Positions 1 through 6,722 of a stretch of 7,653 bases of DNA are shown here, piece by piece (position 1 is the first letter of the stretch; the number at the start of each line of letters is the position of its first letter). Location of the stretch: contig DTWD01000393.1 of the NCBI GenBank assembly GCA_012963185.1, forward strand, positions 1-7,653, in the 5' to 3' direction. The notes beneath the pieces are model-generated. The model made no database searches. It had not been told where the DNA came from and was given only the letters and a program-made list of their open reading frames with translations. The translations under genes and the position numbers were made by a program. The stretch is from Acidobacteriota bacterium. Its GTDB lineage: Bacteria; Acidobacteriota; Vicinamibacteria; Vicinamibacterales; UBA8438.

Positions 1-18
1 AAATAGCCGATTGCCAGT

Positions 19-27
19 TGCTATAAT
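19..27 (+). promoter_or_regulatory. Candidate extended -10 promoter element for purD-purE
   Basis: The bases TGC followed by a perfect TATAAT hexamer (22-27) match the extended -10 consensus TGnTATAAT. Transcription would begin around position 34 and leave a leader of about 30 bases before the purD ATG. A -35 box at the usual 17-base spacing would fall at or beyond the left edge of the window, so it cannot be judged. TTGCCA at 11-16 is too close to serve as that -35. The leader is AT-rich and contains no strong Shine-Dalgarno; AGATAG just before the start is weak. The assignment rests on the motif and its position only. Confidence 0.45.
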
Positions 28-64
28 TATCTAAGTCGTGTCTTTATAACTAATTAGATAGAAA

Positions 65-1342
65 ATGAAAATACTGGTTGTTGGCAATGGTGCCCGCGAG
101 CACGCACTTGTTAAGAAACTTATTGGTGAGCCTTTCGTTGATGGCGTTATCTGTGCACCTGGAAATGCCGGTATAGAACGCGAATATTCGACACGTGTCG
201 TTCCTCTGAATATTTCTGATTCGGAGGCCATTCTGTCGGTTGCAGAGGCCGAAGCCGTAGATATGACAGTCGTTGGTCCAGAATTACCTCTTGCTAACGG
301 GGTTGCTGATCTGTTTTTGACCCATGGTCGATTTCTTTTCGGGCCGACGAAGTCAGCTGCCCGACTTGAATCAAGCAAATCTTTTGCGAAGTCGTTTATG
401 GCTCGTCACGGTATTCCCACGGCGAGTTTTGAGATCTGCCAGAACTATGAACAGGCTCTTGATCTAATTCGTGGTGACCGCTTTGGAGCATCGGTCGTTA
501 TTAAAGCGGACGGTCTTGCGGCTGGAAAAGGCGTTACCGTTGCGGAGGACCATAAAACAGCAGAATCAGCAATACGAGATGCTATGGTTGAACGGCGCTT
601 TGGTGATGCGGGTACGAGCCTCGTTCTTGAGGAATGCCTGACGGGTCCAGAGGTGTCTTACTTCGTGATCACAGATGGGACTCGATTTATTTCACTTCCG
701 CCGGCGCAGGATCACAAGCGAGCTTTCGATAATGATGCAGGGCCGAACACCGGAGGCATGGGGGCTTTTGCTCCGAGTCCTCTTTTGACATCCGAATTAG
801 AGCAGTTTGTGATCAGGGATATTGTTGAGCCCACGATTGAAGGGATGCGTCAGGAAGGCCACGAATATAGAGGGGTTTTGTACGTGGGTTTAATGTTGAC
901 AGATGAGGGCCCGAAGGTTATCGAATTTAATGTTCGTTTCGGTGACCCGGAAGCTCAGATTTTGCTGCCTATGGTCGAAAGTCAACTTGGACCGGTACTG
1001 TTAGCCGCTGCAAAGGGTGATCTTGGTCAAGTAGATTGGCGGGTTAGTTCCGAGCCACATGTTGGGGTCGTGATGGCCTCTGGGGGCTACCCTGGGAAAC
1101 ACGAAACGGGCTTTCCCATTAAAGGAATCGATGCGGCAGAGGAAATTGCCGGGGTGCAAGTTATTCATGCGGGCACTGCGCTGAAAGATGAAGACACTCT
1201 GACTAACGGGGGACGCGTTCTAACCGTTGTTGCCAGTGGCTCAAGTTTTACGTCAGCGATCGAGCATGCGTACGAAGGGGTCGAGCGAATTTCTTTTAAA
1301 GGCAGCCACGTTCGACGGGATATTGGGAAGAAGGCGTTATAA
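65..1342 (+). CDS. purD: Phosphoribosylamine--glycine ligase (GAR synthetase)
   Basis: This cytoplasmic enzyme of de novo purine synthesis joins glycine to 5-phosphoribosylamine using ATP, giving glycinamide ribonucleotide. The 425 residues match the usual length of the monofunctional bacterial enzyme. The N-terminal domain opens with a Rossmann-like strand and the signature GNGAREHAL (residues 7-15), a variant of the common GxGGREHAL, followed by APGNAGI (31-37) and VVGPELPL (69-76). The ATP-grasp region contains the GPTKSAARLESSK segment (93-105), VVIKADGLAAGKGV (144-157), the glycine-rich QDHKRAFDNDAGPNTGGMGA stretch (215-234), and the metal/ATP-binding EFNVRFGDPE (287-296). The C-terminal domain carries GVVMASGGYPG (334-344) and ends with RRDIG. 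The ATG at 65 places the Rossmann strand at the very N-terminus, as expected, although its ribosome-binding site is weak. purE follows after 30 bases, consistent with co-transcription. No frameshift or missing motif is seen. Confidence 0.97.
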   Translation: MKILVVGNGAREHALVKKLIGEPFVDGVICAPGNAGIEREYSTRVVPLNISDSEAILSVAEAEAVDMTVVGPELPLANGVADLFLTHGRFLFGPTKSAARLESSKSFAKSFMARHGIPTASFEICQNYEQALDLIRGDRFGASVVIKADGLAAGKGVTVAEDHKTAESAIRDAMVERRFGDAGTSLVLEECLTGPEVSYFVITDGTRFISLPPAQDHKRAFDNDAGPNTGGMGAFAPSPLLTSELEQFVIRDIVEPTIEGMRQEGHEYRGVLYVGLMLTDEGPKVIEFNVRFGDPEAQILLPMVESQLGPVLLAAAKGDLGQVDWRVSSEPHVGVVMASGGYPGKHETGFPIKGIDAAEEIAGVQVIHAGTALKDEDTLTNGGRVLTVVASGSSFTSAIEHAYEGVERISFKGSHVRRDIGKKAL

Positions 1343-1372
1343 GTTCGGGGCGCGTCAGAAAACAGGTGAATT

Positions 1373-1870
1373 ATGGTGAGTCGACAAGTTCAAATATTAA
1401 TGGGGTCAGATTCGGATGCGTCAGTTATGCAACGATCAGTTGATGTACTTGCTGAACTCGGTGTGACCTCTCATATGACGGTTGCGTCAGCTCATAGGTC
1501 GCCGGATCGTGTGAAGCGAATCATTGACGAATCCTTGGGTAACGGCGTCCAGGTATTTATTGTCGGTGCTGGGGCAGCTGCGCATCTTGCTGGTGTGGTT
1601 GCCGCACACTCAACGTTGCCGGTCATTGGTGTGCCGATCGACTCATCGCCGCTTCAGGGATGGGATGCCTTGCTAGCGACGGTTCAGATGCCGCCCGGTG
1701 TTCCGGTAGCGACAGTGTCGGTTGGAAAAGCTGGTGCAGCGAATGCCGCTGTTCTTGCTGTACAAATCCTTGCGCTCTCGGATGCAAATCTTGCGTCGAG
1801 ATTGGATGATTACAAGAATGGATTGGCTGAAAAAGTCGAGAAAGCAGCTGCTAAGATCGAAGGAATCTAG
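1373..1870 (+). CDS. purE: N5-carboxyaminoimidazole ribonucleotide mutase (PurE, class I-like)
   Basis: PurE catalyses formation of CAIR (4-carboxy-5-aminoimidazole ribonucleotide) in purine synthesis. Class I enzymes rearrange N5-CAIR made by PurK and form octamers. The 165-residue protein has the family motifs in order: MGSDSD (10-15) at the phosphate-binding loop, SAHRSPDR (39-46) with the catalytic histidine at 41, [14 protein letters not shown] (65-78), [19 protein letters not shown] (83-101), [12 protein letters not shown] (104-115) and GKAGAANAA (118-126). An AGGTGA Shine-Dalgarno at 1364-1369 supports the ATG at 1373. The charged, alanine-rich tail (about 147-165) resembles the variable C-terminus of the family. 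The motifs fit class I rather than the animal-type class II AIR carboxylase, yet no purK is adjacent. The stop codon shares bases with the stop of the converging argF gene. Confidence 0.96.
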   Translation: MVSRQVQILMGSDSDASVMQRSVDVLAELGVTSHMTVASAHRSPDRVKRIIDESLGNGVQVFIVGAGAAAHLAGVVAAHSTLPVIGVPIDSSPLQGWDALLATVQMPPGVPVATVSVGKAGAANAAVLAVQILALSDANLASRLDDYKNGLAEKVEKAAAKIEGI

Positions 1871-1901
1871 TCCTCAAATAACATAACTAGCAGTGCTTTC
1901 T
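1839..1901. terminator. Possible bidirectional terminator hairpin across the purE/argF junction
   Basis: An imperfect inverted repeat flanks the shared stop site. The left arm AGAAAGCA-G-CTGCTA (1839-1853) pairs with the right arm TAGCAGTGCTTTCT (1888-1901), giving 14 base pairs with one bulged G at 1847 and a 34-base loop. The loop includes a weak nested AGGA/TCCT hairpin (1861-1864 with 1871-1874). Read on the - strand, the stem is followed four bases later by a run of five Ts (complement of 1830-1834). The arg transcript therefore has a terminator-like layout, while the + strand side has no clear U-tract. Both arms are coding: the left in the PurE KAA segment, the right in the conserved ArgF KALL segment. 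The symmetry may therefore be partly accidental. Confidence 0.35.
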
Positions 1902-2853
1902 GTGTGTGTAGACGGTTTTCAGCTTGGTCAAAGACAACCGAAGCACCGCTGTCCATTACTCCATCTGTTACCTCTTCACCTCTGTGCGCAGGAAGGCAGT
2001 GCAGAAAACGTGCGTCACGCTTAGCATATGACATCAATTCTTCATTGACTTGATATGGTGCGAAGAGTTTTTTCCTTGCTTCAACTTCTGCTTCTCGCCC
2101 CATAGATGCCCACACATCAGTGTAGATAGCGTCGACATTCTTTACAGCGGCTATAGGGTCTCTGAATCTGGTGAGCCCAGCGCCTTGCTGACCAATACGG
2201 TTTACATCTTCGTCCACTCTGGCAGGGAGCTCAAACCCTTCCGGTGATGCGACCCGTACATTAATGCCAAGCATGACAGCTGCTTGAGTAAATGATGTGG
2301 CGACATTGTTGCCGTCACCGACGAACGCAACAGTTCGGCCGACCGTATTGCCCCATTGTTCTTTTAGGGTCATGCAATCAGCAATAGCTTGGCACGGATG
2401 TTCTTCATTACTCAGTGCGTTAATCACTCGGAAGGTGCTAGTAGCGAGTGCGAGGTCAGTAATTCTTGATTGTTCGTATGTGCGCACGACCGCTCCGGCG
2501 ACCCAACGTTCAAGGCTTCGACCGACGTCAGCGAGCGATTCGCGCTTACCGAGGGCTACATCGGCTGATGGGTTTATGAAGTTTCCTCCGAGTTCTCGAA
2601 TAGCAATCTCAAACGTTGAGCGGGTTCTAAGAGAAGGTTTTTCAAACAGAAGAGCGACATACGTCCCCTGAAGTGCAGCCGCCGTTGGGGCTTCCTTGCC
2701 GAGTGTTCGGTCTCGTTTTAAAGCAGCAGAGAGTAATAAGCTGTGCTCAAGGTCTCCCGGTTCAAAATCGAGAACTGAAAGAAAGCACCTGCCTTCAAGA
2801 GGTCCACCACTTGGCCGCTGAGTACCCGACGGCATGTTGTCCGGTAATTTCAC
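1867..2853 (-). CDS. argF: Ornithine carbamoyltransferase
   Basis: The enzyme transfers the carbamoyl group of carbamoyl phosphate to L-ornithine to make citrulline, in the cytoplasm and typically as a trimer. With the chosen GTG start the protein has 328 residues, within the normal 300-340 range. The first domain begins with CFLSVLDFEPGDL and carries the carbamoyl-phosphate motif FEKPSLRTRSTFE (70-82) and HPCQ (152-155). The second domain carries DVWASMG (246-252), the ornithine-binding Dx3SMG signature, and HCLPAHRGEEV (285-295) with Cys286. These motifs favour true ornithine over N-acetyl- or N-succinylornithine as substrate, in line with argJ upstream. The reading frame stays open to 2916, but the extra 21 codons overlap argJ and lack family similarity. 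GTG at 2853 has an AGGAG ten bases upstream, and the in-frame ATG at 2835 has none. It is the last gene of the arg operon and shares CTAG with the purE stop. Confidence 0.95.
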   Translation of the reverse strand: MKLPDNMPSGTQRPSGGPLEGRCFLSVLDFEPGDLEHSLLLSAALKRDRTLGKEAPTAAALQGTYVALLFEKPSLRTRSTFEIAIRELGGNFINPSADVALGKRESLADVGRSLERWVAGAVVRTYEQSRITDLALATSTFRVINALSNEEHPCQAIADCMTLKEQWGNTVGRTVAFVGDGNNVATSFTQAAVMLGINVRVASPEGFELPARVDEDVNRIGQQGAGLTRFRDPIAAVKNVDAIYTDVWASMGREAEVEARKKLFAPYQVNEELMSYAKRDARFLHCLPAHRGEEVTDGVMDSGASVVFDQAENRLHTQKALLVMLFED

Positions 2854-2863
2854 TTTGCAGCCA

Positions 2864-2868
2864 CTCCT
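2864..2868 (-). promoter_or_regulatory. argF ribosome-binding site overlapping the argJ stop codon
   Basis: On the - strand the argJ stop TAG runs directly into the Shine-Dalgarno core, giving TAGGAG, with the GTG start of argF ten bases beyond the core. This site decides the argF start. It also suggests that ribosomes finishing argJ can reinitiate on argF, meaning translational coupling; the coupling is inferred, not shown. Confidence 0.65.
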
Positions 2869-4093
2869 ACGTTCGATAGTCCGCGTTGATATGTACGTAC
2901 TCCGCGCTGAAGTCACATGTCCACATCCTAGCGGTGCCAGAACCGCCTGTTCCGAGGTCTATCGATAGCTCAACTTCGTCGCCCGCTAAGTGCGCCGCTG
3001 CCAAGGTTTCTTGTTCAGCCATAACTGTCGCATTGGCGAAGAGCGTTGTAGAGCCGATTCGTACTTCTGTTTTAGCCTGATCGAAGGCAACTCCGGACCT
3101 TCCCGCAACTGCAACGATTCTCCCCCAGTTCGGGTCTTCTCCATGAAGAGCAGTCTTGACTAATGGTGAGTTGGCAATAAAGCGTGCAGCTCGTTGTGCC
3201 TCTTGGTCTGTGGCAGCGCCGGTTACGGTAACAGTTGCTAGTTTTGTCGCACCTTCTCCTCCTCGGACGATTTCTCGTGCCAGCCACGAGCAAACGGAAT
3301 CAAGGCCTAAGACTAGTGCTTTATAGAGGTCGGTGTTTTCCGTTTCAGGAATTGTCACGCCACTGGACCCATTGGCCAGAATAAAAACTGTGTCGTTTGT
3401 GGATGATTCACCATCGACGGTGATCACATTAAATGTCCGGTTGGTTATTTCCCTCAGCGCTCGATTAAGAATTGCGGGCTCAATGGCTGCATCCGTCGTC
3501 AGAAACCCCAGCATTGTCGCCATGTTCGGTTCAATCATACCGGCCCCTTTGGCCATCCCACCAATGGTAAATACACCCTCTGATGTCTCTACGGAAACGG
3601 CATATTCCTTTGGTGAAACATCGGTTGTCATGATTGCTTCAGCCGCTTCAAGGTGTTTTTCCGGTCGTAATTGTTTAACGGCGTTTCGTATTCCTGAACT
3701 TACCTTTTGAGTGTCCAAACGCATACCGATTACACCGGTGGAAGCGATCAGTACATGCTGAGGTTCACAGCTAAGCGACATAGCTGCTTCTGTGACCATT
3801 AATTTTGCTGCTCTTATTCCGTCGTCACCCGTACAGGCGTTCGCACATTTACTATTAACAACAATTGCTCTCGCTTTACCATTTGACAGTGATAGTTGAT
3901 TTTTCGAGATAACTACCGGCGCAGCGACTGCTCGGTTTGTAGTAAAAACCCCGGCCGCACTGGCCAATGGGTCCGACACTATCAGTGCTAAATCAAGTCC
4001 GGAAGGTTTCAGGCCGCACGCGACTGCTGACGCCTGGTAGCCGGTCGCTGCAGTAATACCACCGGTGACTGCAGTGATAGACGTGGCGTTCAT
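2867..4093 (-). CDS. argJ: Glutamate N-acetyltransferase / ornithine acetyltransferase (ArgJ)
   Basis: ArgJ moves the acetyl group from N-acetylornithine to glutamate, releasing ornithine and regenerating N-acetylglutamate. Bifunctional members also use acetyl-CoA. The 408 residues match the family. The precursor cuts itself into alpha and beta chains before a threonine nucleophile; here the site is NMATMLGF, with cleavage expected between Ala192 and Thr193. Other family motifs are DPLASAAGVFTTNR (41-54), ANACTGDDG (84-92), IASTGVIG (116-123), GGMAKGAGMI (178-187), VDGESSTNDT (226-235), GEDPNWGRI (318-326) and the C-terminal NADYRT. The segment before ANACTG reads NSKC, where a glycine is usual in place of Lys82. 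The ATG at 4093 has a GGGAG seven bases upstream and overlaps the preceding argA stop as ATGA. Whether the enzyme is mono- or bifunctional cannot be read from the sequence. Confidence 0.96.
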   Translation of the reverse strand: MNATSITAVTGGITAATGYQASAVACGLKPSGLDLALIVSDPLASAAGVFTTNRAVAAPVVISKNQLSLSNGKARAIVVNSKCANACTGDDGIRAAKLMVTEAAMSLSCEPQHVLIASTGVIGMRLDTQKVSSGIRNAVKQLRPEKHLEAAEAIMTTDVSPKEYAVSVETSEGVFTIGGMAKGAGMIEPNMATMLGFLTTDAAIEPAILNRALREITNRTFNVITVDGESSTNDTVFILANGSSGVTIPETENTDLYKALVLGLDSVCSWLAREIVRGGEGATKLATVTVTGAATDQEAQRAARFIANSPLVKTALHGEDPNWGRIVAVAGRSGVAFDQAKTEVRIGSTTLFANATVMAEQETLAAAHLAGDEVELSIDLGTGGSGTARMWTCDFSAEYVHINADYRT

Positions 4094-4617
4094 TTAGTTG
4101 CTCCCGAGACAGTTGTGAAATCGAGGACAACAGCGTAACGATCGCAACACCGGAACAGTTCACAGCTCTGGCAATCTGTTTCTATCTTAGGCGATACCCA
4201 TGGGTGTGGAACGATCGAAAAACCGGCCTGTACGAATGGGCGCGGACTGTGAGTAAAAGCACAGAGACGAGGGACATGTAGTGAGATGGCCTCGTCTATC
4301 AATGCTTTCAGCAGGTATGTACCAACTCCTTGTCCTCGTCTTGTGCTTTTGACAACGAGTGAGCGAACTTCTGCGACATTCGAGCTTAGCCGTGCGAGTT
4401 CACCACACCCGACTAGTTCCTCAGAATTGACTGCGGCAAAGAAATGCGTTGCGTGTTGCTGGACTTCTTCAAGTGAACGCTCAAGTAAATGTCCCGCGAC
4501 CACATTGCTACTGATAAGTTCATAGATGCTCAGTGCATCATCGGGCGTAGCGGGACGAATTGCTAGCGTATCTTCGTTTTGCACGGCCTGAGAAGCCATT
4601 AAAGTTGTTTCGGTCAC
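4090..4617 (-). CDS. argA: Short GNAT-type N-acetylglutamate synthase (ArgA-like)
   Basis: This 175-residue protein is a single GNAT acetyltransferase domain. Its likely job is acetyl-CoA + glutamate to N-acetylglutamate, the priming step of arginine synthesis. The fold begins near residue 18 (LAIRPATPDD). GCGEL (70-74) and VRSLVV (84-89) are core strands, and RGQGVG (94-99) is the acetyl-CoA pyrophosphate loop. FVQAGFS (128-134) is the usual late helix-strand turn. The C-terminal tail contains a cysteine cluster, DC-x2-C-x4-CCD (Cys149, 152, 157, 158), of the kind seen in short ArgA proteins. It lacks the amino-acid-kinase-like domain of the E. coli enzyme. The start is uncertain: GTG at 4617 and ATG at 4599 are both in frame and neither has a clear Shine-Dalgarno. 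It lies 40 bases after argD and overlaps argJ by four bases, which supports the assignment over a generic GNAT. Confidence 0.85.
   Translation of the reverse strand: MTETTLMASQAVQNEDTLAIRPATPDDALSIYELISSNVVAGHLLERSLEEVQQHATHFFAAVNSEELVGCGELARLSSNVAEVRSLVVKSTRRGQGVGTYLLKALIDEAISLHVPRLCAFTHSPRPFVQAGFSIVPHPWVSPKIETDCQSCELFRCCDRYAVVLDFTTVSGATK
4101..4105 (-). promoter_or_regulatory. argJ ribosome-binding site inside the end of argA
   Basis: GGGAG lies seven bases upstream of the argJ ATG and within the last codons of argA. It is one of the clearest Shine-Dalgarno sequences in the operon and fixes the argJ start at 4093. Confidence 0.6.
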
Positions 4618-4657
4618 GTGACAGCTTTAGTTGTTTATTTGTTGCTTAACGTGTGTC

Positions 4658-5869
4658 TTAGTGAAACTGAGCCCCAGCGTCGGAAAATGCGGCCCGCAGT
4701 CGAATCAAACCATCGTCAATGTCTTCATTGCTGATCGTTAATGGCGGAAGCAGTCGCACGACTGTTCCTGCCGTTCGATTGATGAGTAACTTGTGTTCAA
4801 GAGCCGTGTTAACTATCTGATCTGCCACTGCTATGTCTACTTCGATGCCGCACATGAGTCCAGCACCACGGACTTCATGAAGCTCATCACTGGCAGAGAC
4901 AAGTTTTTCAAGCCCAGATCGAAGGCGTTCACCAGCGTCAGCGACACGTTGAATAAGCCCGGCTTCAAGAGCATTGAGAAACACGAGTGCCGCCTGACAC
5001 GCCAATAGATTCCCACCGTAGGTACTGCCATGGTCGCCGTACGACACCGAACTACTAACTTTTTCACTTAGCAACGCCGCTCCAATGGGGATGCCTGCAC
5101 CGAGAGCTTTACCAAGTGACATCAGATCGGGTGTAAGACCAAGCATAGAGCTATAAAACGGCTGACCGGTTCGACCTAGTCCGCACTGCACTTCATCTGC
5201 TATAAGCAAGGTCTGCGTTGTCCTACAGAAGCCGGCGAGTGCTTGTGCGGTCTCGGTTGGGATCGGACGTACACCACCTTCGCCTTGAATGGGTTCGACA
5301 ATGACCGCTGCTGTTTGGTCCGTGATTGCTTTTTCGATTTGATCAATATCCAATGGTGATACAAACCGGATACCTGGGAGAAGTGGTGCAAATGGAGCCC
5401 GGTAGGGTTCCCCGGCCGTTACAGATAGCGAGCCGAAAGTGCGTCCGTGAAACGACCCGTCGAACGCCACAATTCCAGACCTGTTTTTGTCGCCTTGGCT
5501 ATACCAATATCGTCGGGCGAACTTAAGGCATGCCTCTACCGCTTCAGTGCCACTATTGCAAAAAAATGTGCGCGTAAGTCCAGATAATCGAGAGAGACGG
5601 GAAGCAACTTCGGCTTGAAGTGGATGGAAATAGAGGTTTGAGGTGTGAAGAAGCTCGTGTGCCTGCTTTCCTATGATGTCTGCTAGTTCCGTATGGGCAT
5701 GGCCAAGCGATGCCACTCCGATTCCAGAGAATAAATCTAAATACTTTTGGCCGTGCTCATCTATTAGGTGAGAGCCCTGACCGCGGACGAACATTATCGG
5801 TATACGTTTGTATACCTGGAGTACATGCTCGGCTTCTTTCGCAATAATTTGTTCAGATCGTGTCGTCAT
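4658..5869 (-). CDS. argD: Acetylornithine aminotransferase (class III PLP-dependent)
   Basis: ArgD transfers an amino group from glutamate to N-acetylglutamate semialdehyde, giving N-acetylornithine, with pyridoxal phosphate (PLP) as cofactor. From the ATG at 5869 the protein has 403 residues, normal for the family. Motifs in this numbering are CNSGTEAVEA (104-113) for cofactor phosphate binding, FDGSFHGRTFGS (136-147), VEPIQGEGG (191-199), ADEVQCGLGRTG (224-235) with Asp225 facing the pyridine nitrogen, SLGKALGAGIPIGA (251-264) with Lys254 as the Schiff-base lysine, and HGSTYGGN (280-287). The frame is open nine codons further to a TTG at 5896, five bases beyond the argB stop. That start would need AGG only three bases away, so the ATG is preferred, although it has only a weak AAAGA upstream. 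Related class III enzymes act on ornithine, GABA or acetyl-lysine; the operon context supports acetylornithine. Confidence 0.94.
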   Translation of the reverse strand: MTTRSEQIIAKEAEHVLQVYKRIPIMFVRGQGSHLIDEHGQKYLDLFSGIGVASLGHAHTELADIIGKQAHELLHTSNLYFHPLQAEVASRLSRLSGLTRTFFCNSGTEAVEACLKFARRYWYSQGDKNRSGIVAFDGSFHGRTFGSLSVTAGEPYRAPFAPLLPGIRFVSPLDIDQIEKAITDQTAAVIVEPIQGEGGVRPIPTETAQALAGFCRTTQTLLIADEVQCGLGRTGQPFYSSMLGLTPDLMSLGKALGAGIPIGAALLSEKVSSSVSYGDHGSTYGGNLLACQAALVFLNALEAGLIQRVADAGERLRSGLEKLVSASDELHEVRGAGLMCGIEVDIAVADQIVNTALEHKLLINRTAGTVVRLLPPLTISNEDIDDGLIRLRAAFSDAGAQFH

Positions 5870-5900
5870 CGTTGTATGACATCTTTTCGAACGCAAGAGC

Positions 5901-6722
5901 CTACTGCGTTAATACTGTTCCCCTAACCACTCGTTCGAATAGTCCACGCCTTGCATTTTTTCCATTAATAATCGTTACTGTACCAACGCCATTTCTTAAC
6001 GCCTCGCGACAGGCAAGTAACTTGGCGATCATTCCAGCACTTGCAGAACCGTCGTTTATCACACGCGTCATGGAGGTATCGTCAAGTGTAGGTATTGTTT
6101 TACCTGAACGTCCAAAGACTCCGTTTGTGCTGCCTGTAATGACAAGTCGGTCGGCCTTTAGTCGACCCGCTATATGGCTAGCCAATGTGTCAGCATTGAC
6201 GTTATAGAGTTGCCCCTTCGCTCCAGCGCTAATGCTTGCGACGACCGGTGTATGACCCGTATTAAGTAAGTCGGTGAGTAGTTTCGGCGGCTCTATGCTG
6301 TGCGGACGGCCGACATAGCCAAGATTCCAGCTTGTTCCGTCGGCGGACCTGTAGGCTCGTTCTCGTCGGACCGGTACTAACGACGCATCAGCTCCAGTGA
6401 GCCCAACGGCACTCGAGCCCGCGGCACTGATTGCGGCTACCAACCTGGTATTAACACGACCAGCAAGTACACCAACGACGATGTTTAGCGTGTCACCGTC
6501 GGTAATACGTAAACCGTCGACAGACCGTTTCGGAATGCCGTGCTTCGCTAGGTCCGCATTGATTTCTTGGCCACCTCCGTGAACCACCACTAAGGGTTCT
6601 CGCGCGGCTAGCTCGGCTAAGGTTCGCGCCATTCGCCGTAAAGACGAGGCTTCTTCAAGCAGTTCGCCTCCCAGCTTAACGACGATTGGTCGCCGTGCAG
6701 GTGTTGCTTTTCTCACAGTCAC
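5901..6722 (-). CDS. argB: N-acetylglutamate kinase
   Basis: ArgB phosphorylates the gamma-carboxylate of N-acetylglutamate with ATP, the second step of the pathway. The 273 residues form one amino-acid-kinase domain. Visible motifs are VVKLGGE (14-20) with Lys16, VVVHGGGQEIN (45-55), VDGLRITD (68-75) with the substrate arginine at 72, VGLTGADASLV (106-116), NVNADTLASHIA (174-185) with Asn174 and catalytic Asp178, and SAGMIAKLLAC (228-238) with Lys234. Lys16, Asn174, Asp178 and Lys234 line up with catalytic residues known from E. coli. Only about 12 residues precede the first strand, so the N-terminal helix that links arginine-inhibited hexameric enzymes has no room. The ITGSTNGVF segment (195-203) differs from the more common LTDVxGV. 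The GTG start overlaps the argC stop as GTGA and has AAAGGG five bases upstream. Confidence 0.95.
   Translation of the reverse strand: MTVRKATPARRPIVVKLGGELLEEASSLRRMARTLAELAAREPLVVVHGGGQEINADLAKHGIPKRSVDGLRITDGDTLNIVVGVLAGRVNTRLVAAISAAGSSAVGLTGADASLVPVRRERAYRSADGTSWNLGYVGRPHSIEPPKLLTDLLNTGHTPVVASISAGAKGQLYNVNADTLASHIAGRLKADRLVITGSTNGVFGRSGKTIPTLDDTSMTRVINDGSASAGMIAKLLACREALRNGVGTVTIINGKNARRGLFERVVRGTVLTQ

Noticed and set aside
11..16. TTGCCA as a -35 box for the TATAAT at 22-27
   Set aside because: The spacing is only five bases, far from the needed 16-18, and no good -10 lies at the right distance downstream of it.
31..378. 115-residue open frame on the - strand over the start of purD
   Set aside because: It overlaps the conserved N-terminal domain of purD and shows no motif of its own.
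1901..1909. Short TG dinucleotide run near the argF 3' end
   Set aside because: It is only about four units long and lies in coding sequence, so it is not a meaningful repeat.
2297..2671. 124-residue open frame on the + strand, antisense to argF
   Set aside because: The opposite strand encodes the conserved core of ornithine carbamoyltransferase. The antisense product has low-complexity composition and no family signature.
3333..3710. 125-residue open frame on the + strand, antisense to argJ
   Set aside because: It lies wholly within the conserved argJ coding sequence, has no recognisable domain and is best explained as an antisense shadow.
4618..4657. Gap between argD and argA, tested as a promoter or regulatory leader
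   Set aside because: The 40 bases are AT-rich but I found no paired -10/-35, strong hairpin or operator-like repeat. The CACGTG palindrome at the GTG start is short enough to be chance.
5860..6207. 115-residue + strand frame antisense to argB and the start of argD
   Set aside because: It is a shadow of argB; the hydrophobic stretches do not form a recognisable membrane protein.
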